Positions 45,312-57,834 of a DNA stretch of 64,000 bases are shown piece by piece; position 1 is the stretch's first letter; each line of letters starts with the position of its first letter. A program made the translations under genes and the position numbers. The stretch is from Thelonectria olida (Eukaryota; Ascomycota; Sordariomycetes; Hypocreales; Nectriaceae): NCBI GenBank assembly GCA_020736575.1, contig JAGPYM010000060.1, forward strand, positions 1 to 64,000, given 5' to 3'. A model generated the notes under the pieces. It saw only the letters and a program-made list of their open reading frames with translations, was not told the DNA's origin and did no database searches.

Positions 45312-46754
45312 TTAAATCTCCCGAGCAATCTTGTCAAATGCATCCAAAAGAATGTCTGCGTGATGCTTCTGGAAAATCAGCATTGGTCGCAGCCTAACCG
45401 TCGATTCTCCACAGCCTCCAATGTTAACCCCGTGAGTTTTGGCCAGAGCCAGAAAATCATCCCGTTTGGGGTTATCAAAGGCAATGAATGTCCCCTTGCC
45501 TTTGCCGCGCAGGTTAGCGAACTTTCCTGGGTGCTTCTTGGCAAGCTTCTCGATTTCGTGATAGAGGTAATCACCAACTACAGCGGTATTCTCCACCAAG
45601 TCCAGTCGTTCTATCTCGTCAACAATAGCACGAAAGATGATAGCGCGAGCGGGATCCCCCATCCAGGTGTTAAACAGCCGATATGGTTTGTTGGGTTTGA
45701 TGTCAGGGTTGCCAAAATAGAAGCCTGCTGTCTGGGCCTTCTTAGAGAATGTAACCATATCCGGCGGGTCAGATAAGTTCCAGTGTTCGTGTGCCCAGAA
45801 GGCCCCGGTCGCTCCGATGCCCGTCTGGACCTCATCAGCAATAAGGAGGACGCCATTTCGCCGGGTGATATCTCTAAGTCCTTGAAAAAAGGCAGGGCTT
45901 GCGTGGTTGTCACCTCCCTCGGACTGGATAGGTTCCACGATGACGGCTGCGATGGTGCTGGCGTGGTTCTTGATAAGATTTTCGGCCTCCTTCAGGCATC
46001 TCTTCTCCTCCAATTCGTTCTCCTTGACGTGCTCCTCTATGGGATACTTGAGGACAGGGAACGGACACTGAGGCCAGTCGAAAGCAGGTACGTCCAACTT
46101 ATGGATTGGCTTGCTGCGGGTGGTGGACAGACTGCCGAATAGGCGACCATGGAATGCTGCCTTGAATGACATGATGGACAGGTTTGGAGATCCTGGCGCC
46201 TGGTTCAGCATAGTGCTTTCGAGCTCCTCCTTGGTGAACTCGACATGCCTTCCACCACGCTCTTGTTGTCGTTTCCAGAAAAAGGCGGCTTTGTAGGCCA
46301 GCTCGTTCGCGTCGGCGCCAGACAGGGCAGTGAAGATCTGGTTCAAGCCTTTGGGAGCCACCTTGAGCAGACCTGTCTCGAGAATGGTAGCCCAATCGCG
46401 ATTGGGGAAGTTCCCGAGAGCAGGGCGATTGATCAAGGCCGACGCCATGTCAAGGGACTTGGCAGCGTGGAGCAATGTTGGGTTGTTGTATCCCACCGGG
46501 ATAGAGGCAATCTGGGCATACACATCGAGGAGGACATTGCCGTCAACATCGACAAGGTAATTACCATAGCTCTTCTGATAATCTACCGATACAATTGCAG
46601 CAGTAGAGTCAAAGATCTTTCCGAGCCTCTTGATTGCCTCCTTGCTCTTAGGTCCCGGGATTGCCGTAGCTACAGTTGGGCCTTGCGGCTCGTCGGCGAA
46701 GAAAGGTGTCTTCGTCTCTGCAGCCGTCAGGGGGGCCTCAACTGCGATCGGCAT
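45312..46754 (-). CDS. 4-aminobutyrate (GABA) aminotransferase
   Basis: Intron-less class III PLP aminotransferase of 480 aa, close to the eukaryotic GABA-T (Uga1/GatA) type. Recognisable blocks are YNNPTLL, the VIVEPIQSEGGDNHASP motif, LLIADEVQTGIGATG (the Asp that binds the PLP ring nitrogen), the PLP-lysine motif TFSKKAQTAGF (Lys338/339) and FNTWMGDPARA. It converts GABA plus 2-oxoglutarate to succinate semialdehyde plus glutamate. I placed the start at MPIAVEAPL. The frame is open for another 51 codons to 46907 with a basic, hydroxylated leader that could be a mitochondrial presequence. It is head-to-head with succinate-semialdehyde dehydrogenase, the next step of the GABA shunt. Confidence 0.9.
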   Translation of the reverse strand: MPIAVEAPLTAAETKTPFFADEPQGPTVATAIPGPKSKEAIKRLGKIFDSTAAIVSVDYQKSYGNYLVDVDGNVLLDVYAQIASIPVGYNNPTLLHAAKSLDMASALINRPALGNFPNRDWATILETGLLKVAPKGLNQIFTALSGADANELAYKAAFFWKRQQERGGRHVEFTKEELESTMLNQAPGSPNLSIMSFKAAFHGRLFGSLSTTRSKPIHKLDVPAFDWPQCPFPVLKYPIEEHVKENELEEKRCLKEAENLIKNHASTIAAVIVEPIQSEGGDNHASPAFFQGLRDITRRNGVLLIADEVQTGIGATGAFWAHEHWNLSDPPDMVTFSKKAQTAGFYFGNPDIKPNKPYRLFNTWMGDPARAIIFRAIVDEIERLDLVENTAVVGDYLYHEIEKLAKKHPGKFANLRGKGKGTFIAFDNPKRDDFLALAKTHGVNIGGCGESTVRLRPMLIFQKHHADILLDAFDKIAREI

Positions 46755-47553
46755 GATGACTTCAGATAATAGTGAGACAATGCCAGAGAAAGGGGTGTGG
46801 CGTAGAAAGTGTGTTGGAGCGCGCGGAAGCAGTGGTGAGTATCGCAACTTCACAGGAGGAAAGATATGGTATTTAATAAGGCTCATCATCAAAGACCTCC
46901 ATGCCAAGTCTCAAAGGCTGTCTAAGATGACTTACTCAAAATCAAGATCAAGATCGTCATGTGAGGCCGGGGCATGCTCCGTGCTCCGGACAGGTAGCTG
47001 CCGAGACCTCCAAACATGCCGTCTATCTTGAATCTGCCAACTTGGTTAGATGCGGTCTATACGGTGTTCAGTTCGCTCTCAACTGCTTGTTTAGTTTCCA
47101 GTGAGAATGGACAAGATGAGAGACGATTCCGGACTCGAAAACGCACACTTTACTGCGCTAGGCTCCATCTCTCGTGATGGCCTTCCTAGTCCAACTCGAC
47201 ACCCTTGAGAGTTTCCTGCTGACCGTGTAGCGGCGGGCACAAGTAGGCTACTTGACTCGGCCCACTACTTTGGGCGCAAATTTCCCCTCTTCCATCAAGC
47301 CACGAGATCTGCGGTTCTCCGCACTCGCTAGCTGGGGCAATGTACTGATTGGCGGCCAAATAGCCCACTCGTAAGCCAAGAGTTGGGTAGCTACGCATGA
47401 ATGCTTGTATGTAGTATAAGGATAACGAGTTGCGAGATGCAAAAATATCCCTGATTTTGATACAGCACCGAGGCCGTCAACTCTTCTCTATCCCCAAACT
47501 TTGAATACACTCTTCCTCACAAAAGCTCAATCTGAAGCGCGAAGGACGCAGCC
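46755..47553. promoter_or_regulatory. Shared divergent promoter, GABA aminotransferase / SSADH
   Basis: An 800-bp spacer (or 646 bp if the longer aminotransferase start is used) between two consecutive enzymes of the GABA shunt. It probably co-regulates them. No regulator site could be assigned by eye. Confidence 0.5.
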
Positions 47554-49079
47554 ATGACCCCCAAAACTCTCGCCGACCTCGTTCGGAAAGATCTGTTTCG
47601 AACCAAAGGCTACATCAATGGGTCTTGGGTAGAAGCAGCATCAGGCAAAACCTTCGACGTCCATAATCCTGCTACCTTGGACAAGATTGCAACTGTGTCG
47701 GAGATGGGTGCCGAAGATACCATCAAGGCGATCGAGTCCGCAAATGAGGCCTTCCAGTCGTACAAGAAGACAACCGCAAGACAGCGCGCCCGATGGCTAC
47801 GAAAGTGGAGCGATCTTTGCCTGGAAAATGCCAATGACCTCGCACTAATTCTTTGCCTTGAAAATGGCAAGACTCTGGCAGAAGCCCAGGGAGAGGTCAC
47901 TTATGCGGCCTTGTTCTTGGAATGGTTTGCCGGCGAGGCTGAGCGTACCCATGGCGAAGTTATCCCCTCTTCCAATCCCAAGCAAAGGATTTTGACATTC
48001 AAGCAGCCTCTCGGAGTGGCGGCGTGCATGGCTCCATGGAACTTCCCCATAGCTATGATTACCCGGAAATGTGGTGCGGCTCTGGCTGCTGGTTGTACCA
48101 CGGTGTGGAAGCCCGCCGGCGAGACGCCTCTCAGCTGTCTAGCTCAAGGCGTGCTCGCTCAAGAAGCAGGCTTCCCTAAGGGCTGTATCAACATTGTCAC
48201 CACACTCAACTCTGTAGCAGAGGTCGGGGAAGCCCTGTGCGCCAGCAAGCTCGTTCGCAAGTTGAGCTTTACGGGCAGCACGCGGGTTGGGAAGCTGCTT
48301 GCAAGCCAATGCAGCAGCAACTTGACAAAACTTTCTCTAGAGCTTGGAGGAAATAGCCCTTTTATTGTCTTCAACGATGCAAGCATGGATACGGCAATCG
48401 AGGCCTTTACCATGGCCAAGTTCAGGAACTCGGGCCAGACGTGCGTAACCGCCAATCGTGTTTTCATACAGAGTGGCATCTATAATGAGTTCGCCAAGGC
48501 ATTGGTTGACAAGGTCAAAACACTCAAAGTCGGCGCTGGCACCGAGCCTGACGTCTTTATTGGCCCACTCACGCACGAACGTGCAGTGGAAAAGGCCATG
48601 ACTCACATCGATGGTGAGTGACTTTGTCGATTTTGGGAGTGATCTGACAGTTTCCAGATGCAAAGAAACGCGGCGGCCAAGTCGTTCTAGGAGGAGCGCC
48701 TTTGACCGGGTACCAAGGCTACTTTATTCAGCCAACCGTCATCAAGGACATGAGTCGGGAAATGCTCATGACTCGAGAGGAAACGTTTGCACCAGTGGTG
48801 GGGTTATACAAATTTGACACAGAGGAAGAGGTCATTCAATTAGCCAACGACTGCGAAGTTGGCTTGGGGGGCTTTGTATGTACTGAAAACACCTCGAGGA
48901 TGTGGCGAGTCGCCGAGGCACTTGAGGTTGGAATGGTTGGCATCAACCTCGGAGTGCTCAGCGCATGCGAGAGCCCGTTTGGCGGCGTGAAGGAGAGTGG
49001 CTACGGTAGAGAAGGCGGACGCCAGGGAATTGATGAATATCTGGCGGTAAAGTCAATGTTGATCAATGTCTCAACTTGA
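47554..49079 (+). CDS. Succinate-semialdehyde dehydrogenase
   Basis: Two exons (47554-48613, 48658-49079) separated by a 44-nt intron give 493 aa. It is an aldehyde dehydrogenase of the GabD/SSADH type: N-terminal GYINGSWVEAASGKTFDV, the MAPWNFPIAMITRK cofactor motif, catalytic Glu263 in LELGG and catalytic Cys297 in GQTCVTANR, with a C-terminal SPFGGVKESGYGREGG. It oxidises succinate semialdehyde to succinate, usually with NADP+. Related enzymes act on 2-oxoglutarate semialdehyde from hydroxyproline or on glutarate semialdehyde. The partner aminotransferase supports the GABA route. No clear targeting sequence is visible. Confidence 0.9.
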
Positions 49080-50013
49080 CCGAGGGGCAGAGTGCTTGGC
49101 TGGTTTCTATAGACAATTCACTAGGTACTCAAGGTGGCATGGACCCTGCCATGAATAATTGTCATTTACCAAACATGGCTCTTCGCTGATCGCCCGGCTC
49201 TTTATTGTACACACGCTTCTAGTAAGTGGCGCTGAGAGTTGCATAAAGTATATTCTCTTTCTAATTAGTATTATTACCTTCTATTTTTAAACCCTGTAAC
49301 CTTTTAACCCCTAATCTTACTTTTCTTGTTTCTTCAGTTGTACATGTGTTTCTTATTTTTATTTACGGAGTACAGATAGACAATGAATACATTGCTCGTG
49401 TCGGATGGGCGAGCGTAATGATTACGGTCCGAGTTGACATGTTTAAAAGATAGGATAGATGAGTTATATGGAAAATAATGATGTTATAGTCTAAAGGTGC
49501 GGCTGTTTCATCATCAATTCTGCTGTGTTGATGTTGATGTTCTTGATCAAGTCATGTTGTGGGATGGATTTTCCTGCATTTATCCCGACTTCCTTTAGCC
49601 ATCCCGGCGGGCCTGCTCGGTCCGTCCGGCCGCTTGATCATACGCCTTGTTTAACCCAAAGGAGTTGCTTACTCTGTCAAGACATTCACCAAGGAATACA
49701 GCCTAACCTCAACACGTACGACTGCCTTTTCGAGTTAGCGCAAGCAAGGAAGTAGTATCCACTGGCACGCGTCTCCAAGTTATGACAGATCTATTCTACT
49801 TCCCAAAGTGGACACAGAATGCTTTACAGCTAGCTGGCTGATCTAGTCCAATTGCAAATGTCTTACAGACTCAGTCAGACGTTCCGTCACTTCTCCATTA
49901 ATCATGATAAAGACCTGGAGTCATTTCACAATCTGCTTTTTGCATTCACTCTTAACTGGAAATCCTTCGTCTTTATCCTGATACTGTCATCGACCTCTAC
50001 TACCTCGCCCACA
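49080..50013. other. Intergenic region, SSADH to RidA
   Basis: About 930 bp with no supported gene. Short frames (for example 49525-49755) show no family features. It holds the SSADH 3' end and the RidA promoter. Confidence 0.45.
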
Positions 50014-50544
50014 ATGGCAAGCAGTGTACTCAGCAAGGATGCACCGGCCCCAAGCCCTCTGATGTCGCAGGCCGTCGTCTACAATGGCATAGTATATTGC
50101 TCCGGCTCCCTTGGCATTGACCCTCGCACTGGCAAATTTGCCGAGGGCACAGTCGCCGATCGCACCGTACGTCCTATCAGTCTTGAAACCCCATTGTCTC
50201 GGCTTGATGGACCTGTGCGGTTTTCATCCCTGCTAATACTTGTTCATCATCAGGCGCAAGCTCTGAGCAACCTAGACGCGGTACTTAAAGCCGCTGGAAC
50301 TGGCCTGCATAACACGATCAAAGTCAATATCTTCCTGTCCAGCATCAACCACTATAGCAGCGTGAACGATGCATACGCCAAGTTCTTTACACAGGAAGTC
50401 AAGCCGGTAGGTGTTGCCATGGTGAATGACTTTACCCGAACCGCTTGTCTGACGATTATCGATTCTTAGTGCCGAACTTGCGTTGTCGTAGCCGAGCTGC
50501 CCCTGGGTGCTGAGGTTGAGATTGAGGCGACGGCACATCTATGA
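50014..50544 (+). CDS. RidA/YjgF-family enamine/imine deaminase
   Basis: Three exons (50014-50166, 50254-50406, 50470-50544) give 126 aa, exactly the RidA size. Family marks are PSPLMSQAVVYNGIVYCSGS, GIDPRTGKF, the NLDAVLKAAG helix, the VKVNIFL-type strand and the C-terminal KPCRTCVVVAELPLGAEVE, whose Arg binds the substrate carboxylate. RidA proteins hydrolyse reactive enamine/imine intermediates made by PLP enzymes and amino-acid oxidases. That suits this setting, with an aminotransferase, a racemase-type enzyme and pyrroline chemistry nearby. Without splicing, the third exon is replaced by a short frameless tail. The first intron (87 nt) is open in frame. Confidence 0.88.
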
Positions 50545-51270
50545 CCAGTTGATTATTTCGTCTTTCAACGTTTGTAACCAGTGAGAAATTACTCCATACT
50601 GACGGGATGGAATGGTTCAGTGTTGCAATGTGGCCATGCTACGTCCTTGCGTGTCCTTAGCCTAAGATTGGGGATTAGAAAGGAATTTCCCTTCAAGTCT
50701 ACGTCGTCAGGTAGTAATATCACGAAAGACACACCCTAATTCCGACTGAGAAACTTAGTGAAGTAGAACTGGCTCACTTTCAGCTGTCTCGCGCCCATTT
50801 CTTGTTCTTCTTGTCATGGCGGCCCAAGTGAGCTCTTTTACGTTGTGCCCATACGCTCTATTGTTGGCGTAAAATCTCTTGGAGCATGCCCCAGCCTGGA
50901 TGGCCTGGTTCAAATGATGTTTTTAAAGGCCCAAGTCCCTCGTAACCCAAAGCCCTGTCTTCGTTCCATTCTACTATACCCTGCAGCCATCCGTGCCTTG
51001 ATAAAATTCTCTTCTTCAAGGCACAGCAAAGACATGAGCTCGCGATGAATGGATCTGAGATTCAATAGAGGAAATTGACCCAGGTGCACAAAGCGCAGAA
51101 GTGGCTTATATATGGTACAAGTGAAAGACTAATGATCCTCCAAGCCCAATTTCTAAGAAACAAGCTCTCATCGCCATATAACCAAACGTATATCCCCTCG
51201 ACCCAGTCAGGTACCGGAGAGATCACAGTTAGGCAAGTACGCATCAATGCGATCTGGTCAAGCCATCCTA
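50545..51270. other. Convergent intergenic region, RidA / class II aldolase
   Basis: About 730 bp between two 3' ends. No coding region is supported on either strand. Confidence 0.45.
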
Positions 51271-52305
51271 TCACTCTAAGAAGGCTCCGTTCGACATGGC
51301 AAGCTCATACTCGTAGTCGGGCTGGAAGTCGGTATATAATCCATCCTGTAGAGGTTCGTTAGTCACTCTACGAAGTAGAATCAATAACTGCTTACCGGGT
51401 TGCTCGTTGTCTTATAGGTGAACTTGGCGGCCTCTTCCTTGACGAAAACCCTCTGCAGGCCATTAGCGGCGGCAGCTTCAACCTTCAGCTGTATCTCGCA
51501 ACAAGCCTCTAGCAATGAAAAGAGATAGGCAGCTTCATCGACTGTTTTTCCAACAGTCAAAAGGCCGTGGTTCTGCAATATAAGTCCCTTGCCTTTGGGG
51601 CCAAGTGTGGCGGCAAGCCTTTCGCCTTCTTCCGGGTCCAGGACGACGCCCCCGAAATCCTGGTACACTTGATGTGCATCTCCATAGAAGTTGCAAACAT
51701 CTTGATGAAGCATGTCCAATCGTCTTCCAAAGCTTGCCCACGCACGGCCGTTGATCGAGTGCGCATGGCAAGCAGCGTTGACATGCGGGTGGGCATGGTG
51801 AATGTGACTGTGAATTTGGAATCCTGCGGCGTTGGCCGGTTTCGATGTATTACCGCCAACTGTTTCGCCCTTGTGGTTCAGCAAAATCAAGTCGGAAACT
51901 TTCATGAGACCAAAGTGGTGTGCAATACTGCTCACAGTAGCAATATTAGTAGGCATGCTTTCTTTAAGAGATTGAGTCTGCCAAGGTATTGGTTTGGACG
52001 TACGGATTTGTCCAGAAACAGTCTGAGTGCTCCGGATCTCGCAGGGATATATGCCCAGCTAGACCCTCGGTGTAACCTTTGCGCGCAAAGACTCTAAACG
52101 CCCCAGCCATATGCTCGAGCATCCAACGTCTCTGCTTCTCGAAAGAATTAAAATGAGGCAGACCTTGGAGACTCACGCCCTGTGACAGATTCTTGAAGCC
52201 CTCGTCTTCATCGACCAAAGACTGAAACCCAGGAGCGCGATCTGCCACTCGATTCTCACCGTGTGTGGCCTTAACCGCTGTAGTAACGATGGTAGAAGTA
52301 GACAT
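51271..52305 (-). CDS. Class II aldolase/adducin-family protein
   Basis: Three exons (52305-52004, 51927-51396, 51345-51271) join in frame to 302 aa. The domain is of the fuculose-phosphate aldolase/adducin N-terminal fold: GLAGHISLRDP, the zinc-site region GFQIHSHIHHAHPHVNAACH with its HxH pattern, LILQNHGLLTVGKT with the third His, and a C-terminal YEYELAMSNGAF. Zinc ligands are present, so it should be catalytic rather than adducin-like. It probably cleaves or forms a 2-hydroxy/2-keto acid; the substrate is unknown. It is head-to-head with the ketopantoate-reductase-like gene. Confidence 0.85.
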
Positions 52306-53315
52306 TGTTGAGGTAGGACTTAGATGGGATGGTCGATGGACAGTTTTTCCAAAGGAGTTGTAGTGTAGATATGACTTTATCAAGACATTTCCATTTGATG
52401 GAGATAATGATAGGATTATAAACCAATAGGCAAAGGATTGAAGCAAGTTAAGAAGGTAGAGCCTTAGGATCGAATGGAGTTACCGGGAGTTAGTTACTGT
52501 AAGGAGTCAATTACTGAATTTGGAGTCTAAACGTCGAGGTGCCAGGTACATGGTACAAAGATATGCTGAAGCGAAGAGGACGCTGATCTTGATCGGGCTC
52601 TTAGAGTCGCTCATCAAGAGTGGACATGATCCTCAACAAACGTGGGAGACGTTCGTCCATTTGGAGGTCTCTGGATCCTCCCGAGGCAATGGTCTTGGCT
52701 GGTGTAACACCAAGAGACAGCCGCTACTACTTGGAGGGTTGACGGGAACGTAGACAGTAATAGATGGAATAGCCTGCCTCTGTTAGTTCATGGGAACACC
52801 AGTACCAGCTGTTGAAAATACCGGTTATCTGCGCAAAGCTCCACTGATCATGGCTGCGCTAACTATGTGGCATTCCTTTACTGTAAACTCTCGAGCTGAA
52901 TAGAGAAGTCGACCCAAAATGGTAGCGAATCAAGAATCGCCGCTATCACTTACCAATCCTGACCCGAGTGGGCGGGGAAATACTTCTCTGCTCGCCGGTT
53001 AACGTCATGCTTGCTCAAAGAGGAAAGCAAAATGCTGACGTCTTATCAGTTTACCTAATAAGATCGAGTAAGTGTGAGCGGAGTATGACATCTTGATGGC
53101 TACTGACCAAGTGGTCCTCGAGCGTTCGCGCCTTGGGCGGGTGGATTCTTGGCAGCTCTCTAGGGAAGTTAGGTCCGGCTGCACAGCTGTGGGAACTTGA
53201 AACGCGGTTATCGAGGGATAGCGAAGCTGCATTGATGTAATATATATCGTCTTGTGTTCTTCCAATCGCTAGGTAGTAGTTCAAACGCCTTTCTCTTCGC
53301 CCACATTCAACCAAC
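52306..53315. promoter_or_regulatory. Divergent intergenic region, aldolase / ketopantoate-reductase-like gene
   Basis: A 1-kb spacer between divergent start codons. No coding evidence; it presumably carries both promoters. Confidence 0.45.
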
Positions 53316-54481
53316 ATGGCGCACTCTGCAGAAAGCAAAGCAAACGTACTCCTGCTCGGAGGTGGAGGGGTTGGAGCAATCGTCGCGCTCAACATTGAAT
53401 CTGGTGGACTAGCCGCCGTCACCATGGTGTTGCGGTCAAACTTTCAAGTCGTCACCGACGAAGGATACACGATCCATAGCGTCGATCACGGCAAGGTAAA
53501 GGGATGGAGGCCTAGCAAAGGTGAGTGTGGTCGTACCAGCCGGATGCAGCGGGATAGACTGACCAGTGAGATCAAAGTCATCAATTCTGTCCCCAATGTC
53601 ACGAAAGAGTCACTGCCGCCTTTCGACTACATCATCACCACGACCAAGAATTGCCCCGATGTCCTGCCCACACTCGCCGAGCTCATAGCCCCAGCTGTCA
53701 CGCCAGGTCACACCGTGATTGTCATGATCCAGAATGGGTTGAACATTGAAAAGCCGGTATTCGAAAGGTTCCCAGACAACATTGTGCTATCGGGTGTTTC
53801 GATGATTGGGTCATACGAGGGCAAATTGGGTGAAATCAACCACGTCGACCCCGATATCCTCTATTTGGGTGCATTTCACAACCCCAATTTCCAGGATAAC
53901 AAGCGAGAAGGCGCAGCAGCACACGAATTCATCAAAATATACGATGCAGCAGGGAAAGCAAATGTCCAGTTTTCCGAAGATGTACAATGGTCAAGATGGC
54001 GAAAGCTCATTTTCAACGGGGTGATGAACCCGCTCTGCGCCATCACAGGTCTGGACTCTTCCAGGGTTCGATTGACAGGCACCCTGGTGGAAGGGCTAGT
54101 GCGACCAGCGATGAAAGAGGTCTTTGAAACCGCGAGCAAGTTGGGCCATCAGTTACCGGAAGACATCATTGACACTATGATTAATCTGGATCCCATGGAT
54201 TTATATCTGAAGCCGAGTATGCAGTGTGATATGGAAAAAGTAGGTGGACTTTATACTCAGCTTTATCGTTTAAACGCCATATCGGAGAACTGAAGAGCTG
54301 ACCTGAATAGGGAAATCTTATGGAGGTGGAGTACTTGGTGGGAGAGCCGTTGCGAGAAGCAGAGAAAGTTGGTGTACCCACGCCCAACTTGAAGGCCATA
54401 TATGAGATAAGCAAAGCATTGCAGTGGAAAAACAAGGAGGGAAGGGGACTAGTCACTGTGCCTCCAAAGAGGGAAACTTGA
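53316..54481 (+). CDS. 2-dehydropantoate 2-reductase (ApbA/PanE-like)
   Basis: Three exons (53316-53520, 53578-54239, 54311-54481) give 345 aa. The N-terminal Rossmann motif LLLGGGGVGAIVALNIE binds NAD(P)H. The middle has TTKNCPDV and MIQNGLNIE. The C-terminal helical domain has RWRKLIFNGVMNP with the family catalytic Lys, and LMEVEYLVGEPLREA after the second intron. The family reduces ketopantoate or related 2-keto acids. In fungal clusters such paralogues often act on other keto acids, so a role in reducing a product of the nearby pathway is as likely as pantothenate synthesis. The first intron (57 nt) is open in frame; I place its acceptor at ATCAAAG because it restores the family reading. 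Confidence 0.82.
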
Positions 54482-54993
54482 TGAATCCGAAACATGTAGA
54501 ACCGTGAGAGGATAGAATCTATTCAAGTGATTCATGGGCCCAATAGACGAAGATCGAGTCGTTTTGAGGTCTGAATCTCTACTCTCCTGCGTTTCATTTA
54601 GTCCCTCAGTGGCTGATGCCATAACGCACGGTCGTGGGATATCTTTGATGGCGACATGGAGATTGTGATGAGTTGTCTAGTTTGATCGACAGGTCACTCG
54701 ATTCCTCACACGTTTCGTCCATTACACTTTATTTTGACGGCAGGCAACGCCCTATTCTCACCACCCGCTTCATAACAGAGCGTATACTATTTAACAGTCT
54801 GCTGCGGAGGTATGGGAGGGCCATGATACGGAAATAGCCGGCATGAGAGAAGACCTTGAGGGTACTTGGATTAGAGAGAATGCAGTTTTACACACAACGC
54901 CGCTCCATCTTGTAATTGCAGGACGCAGATTCACATTTTGCCTCCAACGCCACAAATGCCGACTTCAACAATGCGACTAAGCCTACAAAATCG
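54482..54993. other. Convergent intergenic region before regulator 3
   Basis: About 510 bp between two 3' ends, without a supported gene. Confidence 0.45.
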
Positions 54994-57181
54994 TCAGGTA
55001 AGTATAAGATGCAATCCACTCAAGGCTGAAAAGCCAACAGGAGTGCTCGTCTGTGTCCAAACCTCCATGAGGGCGTCCCTGGAGAGGCTGGAAGTCCAAA
55101 TTCCTTCAGCGCTGATGGTATCAAACCATTGCAGAAAGCGATTCTGAATATCGTGTCCCATCGCTTGGGAACCCGCCACAAATGCGGGCCAAGGCATATG
55201 CCCAGTTTGCAAGTTGTGTGTCTGCTTGACATGCTCGATTTCCTCCAGATGATGAATAACCTGGTGGACATATGGCTGAACATGTCTTCGGTGCACGTTC
55301 TGAGCTTCACGGCTGTAAAATATAATTATCGCTTGGTGGAAGGCTCGCGTGTAGTGTTGCATGATCAGTCGGTTCCCCTCCGAGACGGGTGCTGTCTCCA
55401 GTCGAGCAACTACTTCTTCAACCGGCCATTCGAGTATTTCATCTTCTAACTGTTCGACTCTTGATTGCATTGGTGAATTTGATGCATCCACATCGTTCTC
55501 CAGATCGCATCGGCCGTTGGTTCGGAGTATTCTAGTTGCTTTTCGAAGCAGGAGTAACAGACTCTCTGGGAGACCATATATCAGCTCGAGAGACCATGGT
55601 CTAAAGTCCTCGTCAGACTCTCGCGAGATCATGAGTTCTGCAACATCTTCAAGGGGCTGGCGATGACAGGACGAGACTGAGCTGCTGGCAATAGAACCCG
55701 GGCTCTGCTCCGGTTGATGACACAGCAACTTGGTGGCTTCTTGCATAGTTCTGAGGTAGAGGAATATTACGTGTAAACCTTTGGTAATGTTGGAAAGTTC
55801 ATCGCCACATTTGGCGAGTTGCCCTCGAAGCAAAGTCTCGGAGGCTTGTAAATGAATTTCAGAGGTACTCGTATCACCTGCAATAACCTTGACATTTTTA
55901 GCACATGACGCACTTAGGGCTTTACATGTCGAGACGCTTACATCGATTGTGACCATGCACAGCATTGCTGCAAGAAGCTCATTGTAGATAGGGCTGGTAA
56001 GCTCGGGAGCAGAGCCACCTATGCAAGTCTCAAGTAACTTTAGAGCCTCGCACTTGTAGTGAGAAGCCACATGACTCCATTTCCGGCTCGTTTCTTTTTC
56101 AGACGAGTGGATGTTCCGTAAATTGTATGCACTAATGGTGAGGATGGTGTGTAATAGAGCTCTGCGCGCCGGCGGCGAGTCGGCAAGAATTTCCAATTCG
56201 ATACTGCATTGAAGCGCGTGAGGAAGGTGAAAGTCTCTCCAAGGAGAGTTCGAAGTGTCAAGAGGACTGAAGATGGGGAGAACATTGGTCGCATAATTAC
56301 GCAGCAAGTGTTTGACCTCCTCTGTCAGGAAGACGTGGTCGGATGAATCGCCTTCAGAAAGAGGAATGAAGGCAGAAAGCTGTCTTTGTGGAGGCGTCTG
56401 CTGGCTCAGCGCCGTCATGCTGGGATTGCCTTCAATTTCTGCGGTTTCATCCTGGTCCCGGTCCTGGTCCCGGTCTTGGTCCTGCTCATGCTCCTGCTCC
56501 TGCTCCTGGCCCCGAAGAGTGCTGGCTATCGTGCTGCTGTCTGTTTGTTGTGAACAATGACTGTTCGCCGTTGTGTTTTCGAGATATTTCTGAACACCAG
56601 CATCATCGACAAGTCGATAGTGGAGGCAGAGGGAAGTGGCATCATCAGACATGGCAAGTCCGACCTCATCTATACCTTGGGCATCATGAGAGGGACTGTC
56701 GGACAAACATGGGCCCAGGTCATGACTGGCAATTCGCTCCGTTAACGGCTCAGCCTGCTCACAAGAGAGTTGGAGTTGGCCGTCCCCTCCACCAGTGCTC
56801 TCCAGGGTGAATACTGAGAAGGGACCACAGGACTTGGGCTTTGAACGAGTGGCAGCTTGTTCGATGTCGGATAACGCCGCCTCAATGCCCAAAGATTTCA
56901 ATCCCGAAGCTATCATGTGGTTAGTTGCATGTACAAAGACGGCAGTGAACTTTCATACCAGGGAGAAGCCTTCTGCTTTGCAAGCCTTGGCGATGGCTCG
57001 ATGTGCTGCTGTCTCGAGGCCCGTATGTAGAGATGGGACGCAGCCATTGAAGCCTTGTAGAATATCCTTCACAACTGAGCCCCCTGGTCCGGCATTGCGC
57101 GCACTCTGGCTTTGCTTCATCGCATTTCAAGCGTCGGGCCCGACATGTCCAGCAACCTGTAAAGGTTTTCCGTCTGCGCAT
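54994..57181 (-). CDS. Zn2Cys6 transcription factor 3 (ARG81/UGA3-like type)
   Basis: Two exons (57181-56959 and 56909-54994) join across a 49-nt intron to 712 aa. The zinc cluster sits at the very N-terminus (GCWTCRARRLKCDEAKPEC..C, near residues 10-38) followed by GYSTRLQWLRP. This layout is typical of the fungal TF family that includes Arg81/ArcA-type and Uga3-like regulators of amino-acid use. A Glu/Gln/Asp/Arg repeat encoded around 56450-56520 forms a low-complexity linker, followed by the fungal-specific TF domain. The gene is divergent from the pyrroline-carboxylate-reductase-like gene. Control of the surrounding amino-acid genes is a fair inference. Confidence 0.82.
56450..56520 (-). 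repeat. Hexanucleotide-type low-complexity repeat inside regulator 3
   Basis: Tandem CTGGTC/CCGGTC- and CTCCTG-type units that encode alternating Gln/Glu and Asp/Arg (EQEQEHEQDQDRDQD). Slippage here would change linker length in steps of two residues without breaking the frame. Confidence 0.75.
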
Positions 57182-57834
57182 CCTCGTAGCCCGGAAGACG
57201 GAGTTCTGGGCGAGTTGTGTTGCACCTGCAGAGAAAACGCGATCAAGTCAGTGACCCTGAGTCATCATTCGACGCACGGTATCCCCGAACTTGCAAGTGG
57301 CAACCCGCGAATGAGCGATGAGCCTTTCGATAAGCTACCCCTCACTACTTGCACGCACAACGAGAACTCATGAGTAAGCGACCGAAGCTAAGCGTTACTC
57401 CAGTCGTCGCGCTATCCCCGCGTTCCCACTGATAAGGTCCAATGTGACGAATTGAAGGCCTTTTGGATGAGGAGATACGTGGTGTGATTGGTTCCCATGT
57501 CTCCCGCAAGCAGGGAGTTGGTGTCATGGGCGAGACCAGGTCCACCTTGGCTATCAACAGCATGATCGGAAATGACCCCTATTTGTCGAAAACAGAGCTA
57601 ACAGCAGCCATGTAGCTTGCTGTCCGACGCCTGGATGACAAGAAACAGCCGTCTCTGCGGGTAGTAGTGCTCTTTCGGCATCTTCTCAACATGAAGGCTC
57701 CGGCTGAGCTGCCGATAGTTTTAATTGCCGAAGGAGCAACTCCAATCGATCTCGTCCAAAAACCACATTTCAAACCGTAAATACCCTTGCTTTTCACCCT
57801 TGATCCTCCATCCAGGGAACATCCAACCTCAGTC
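57182..57834. promoter_or_regulatory. Divergent intergenic region, regulator 3 / P5C-reductase-like gene
   Basis: A 653-bp spacer between divergent starts. No gene is supported; it likely holds both promoters. Confidence 0.45.

Noticed and set aside
56312..56810. Plus-strand ORFs rich in Gly-Pro or Ser-Trp
   Set aside because: These are antisense readings of the low-complexity repeat in regulator 3.
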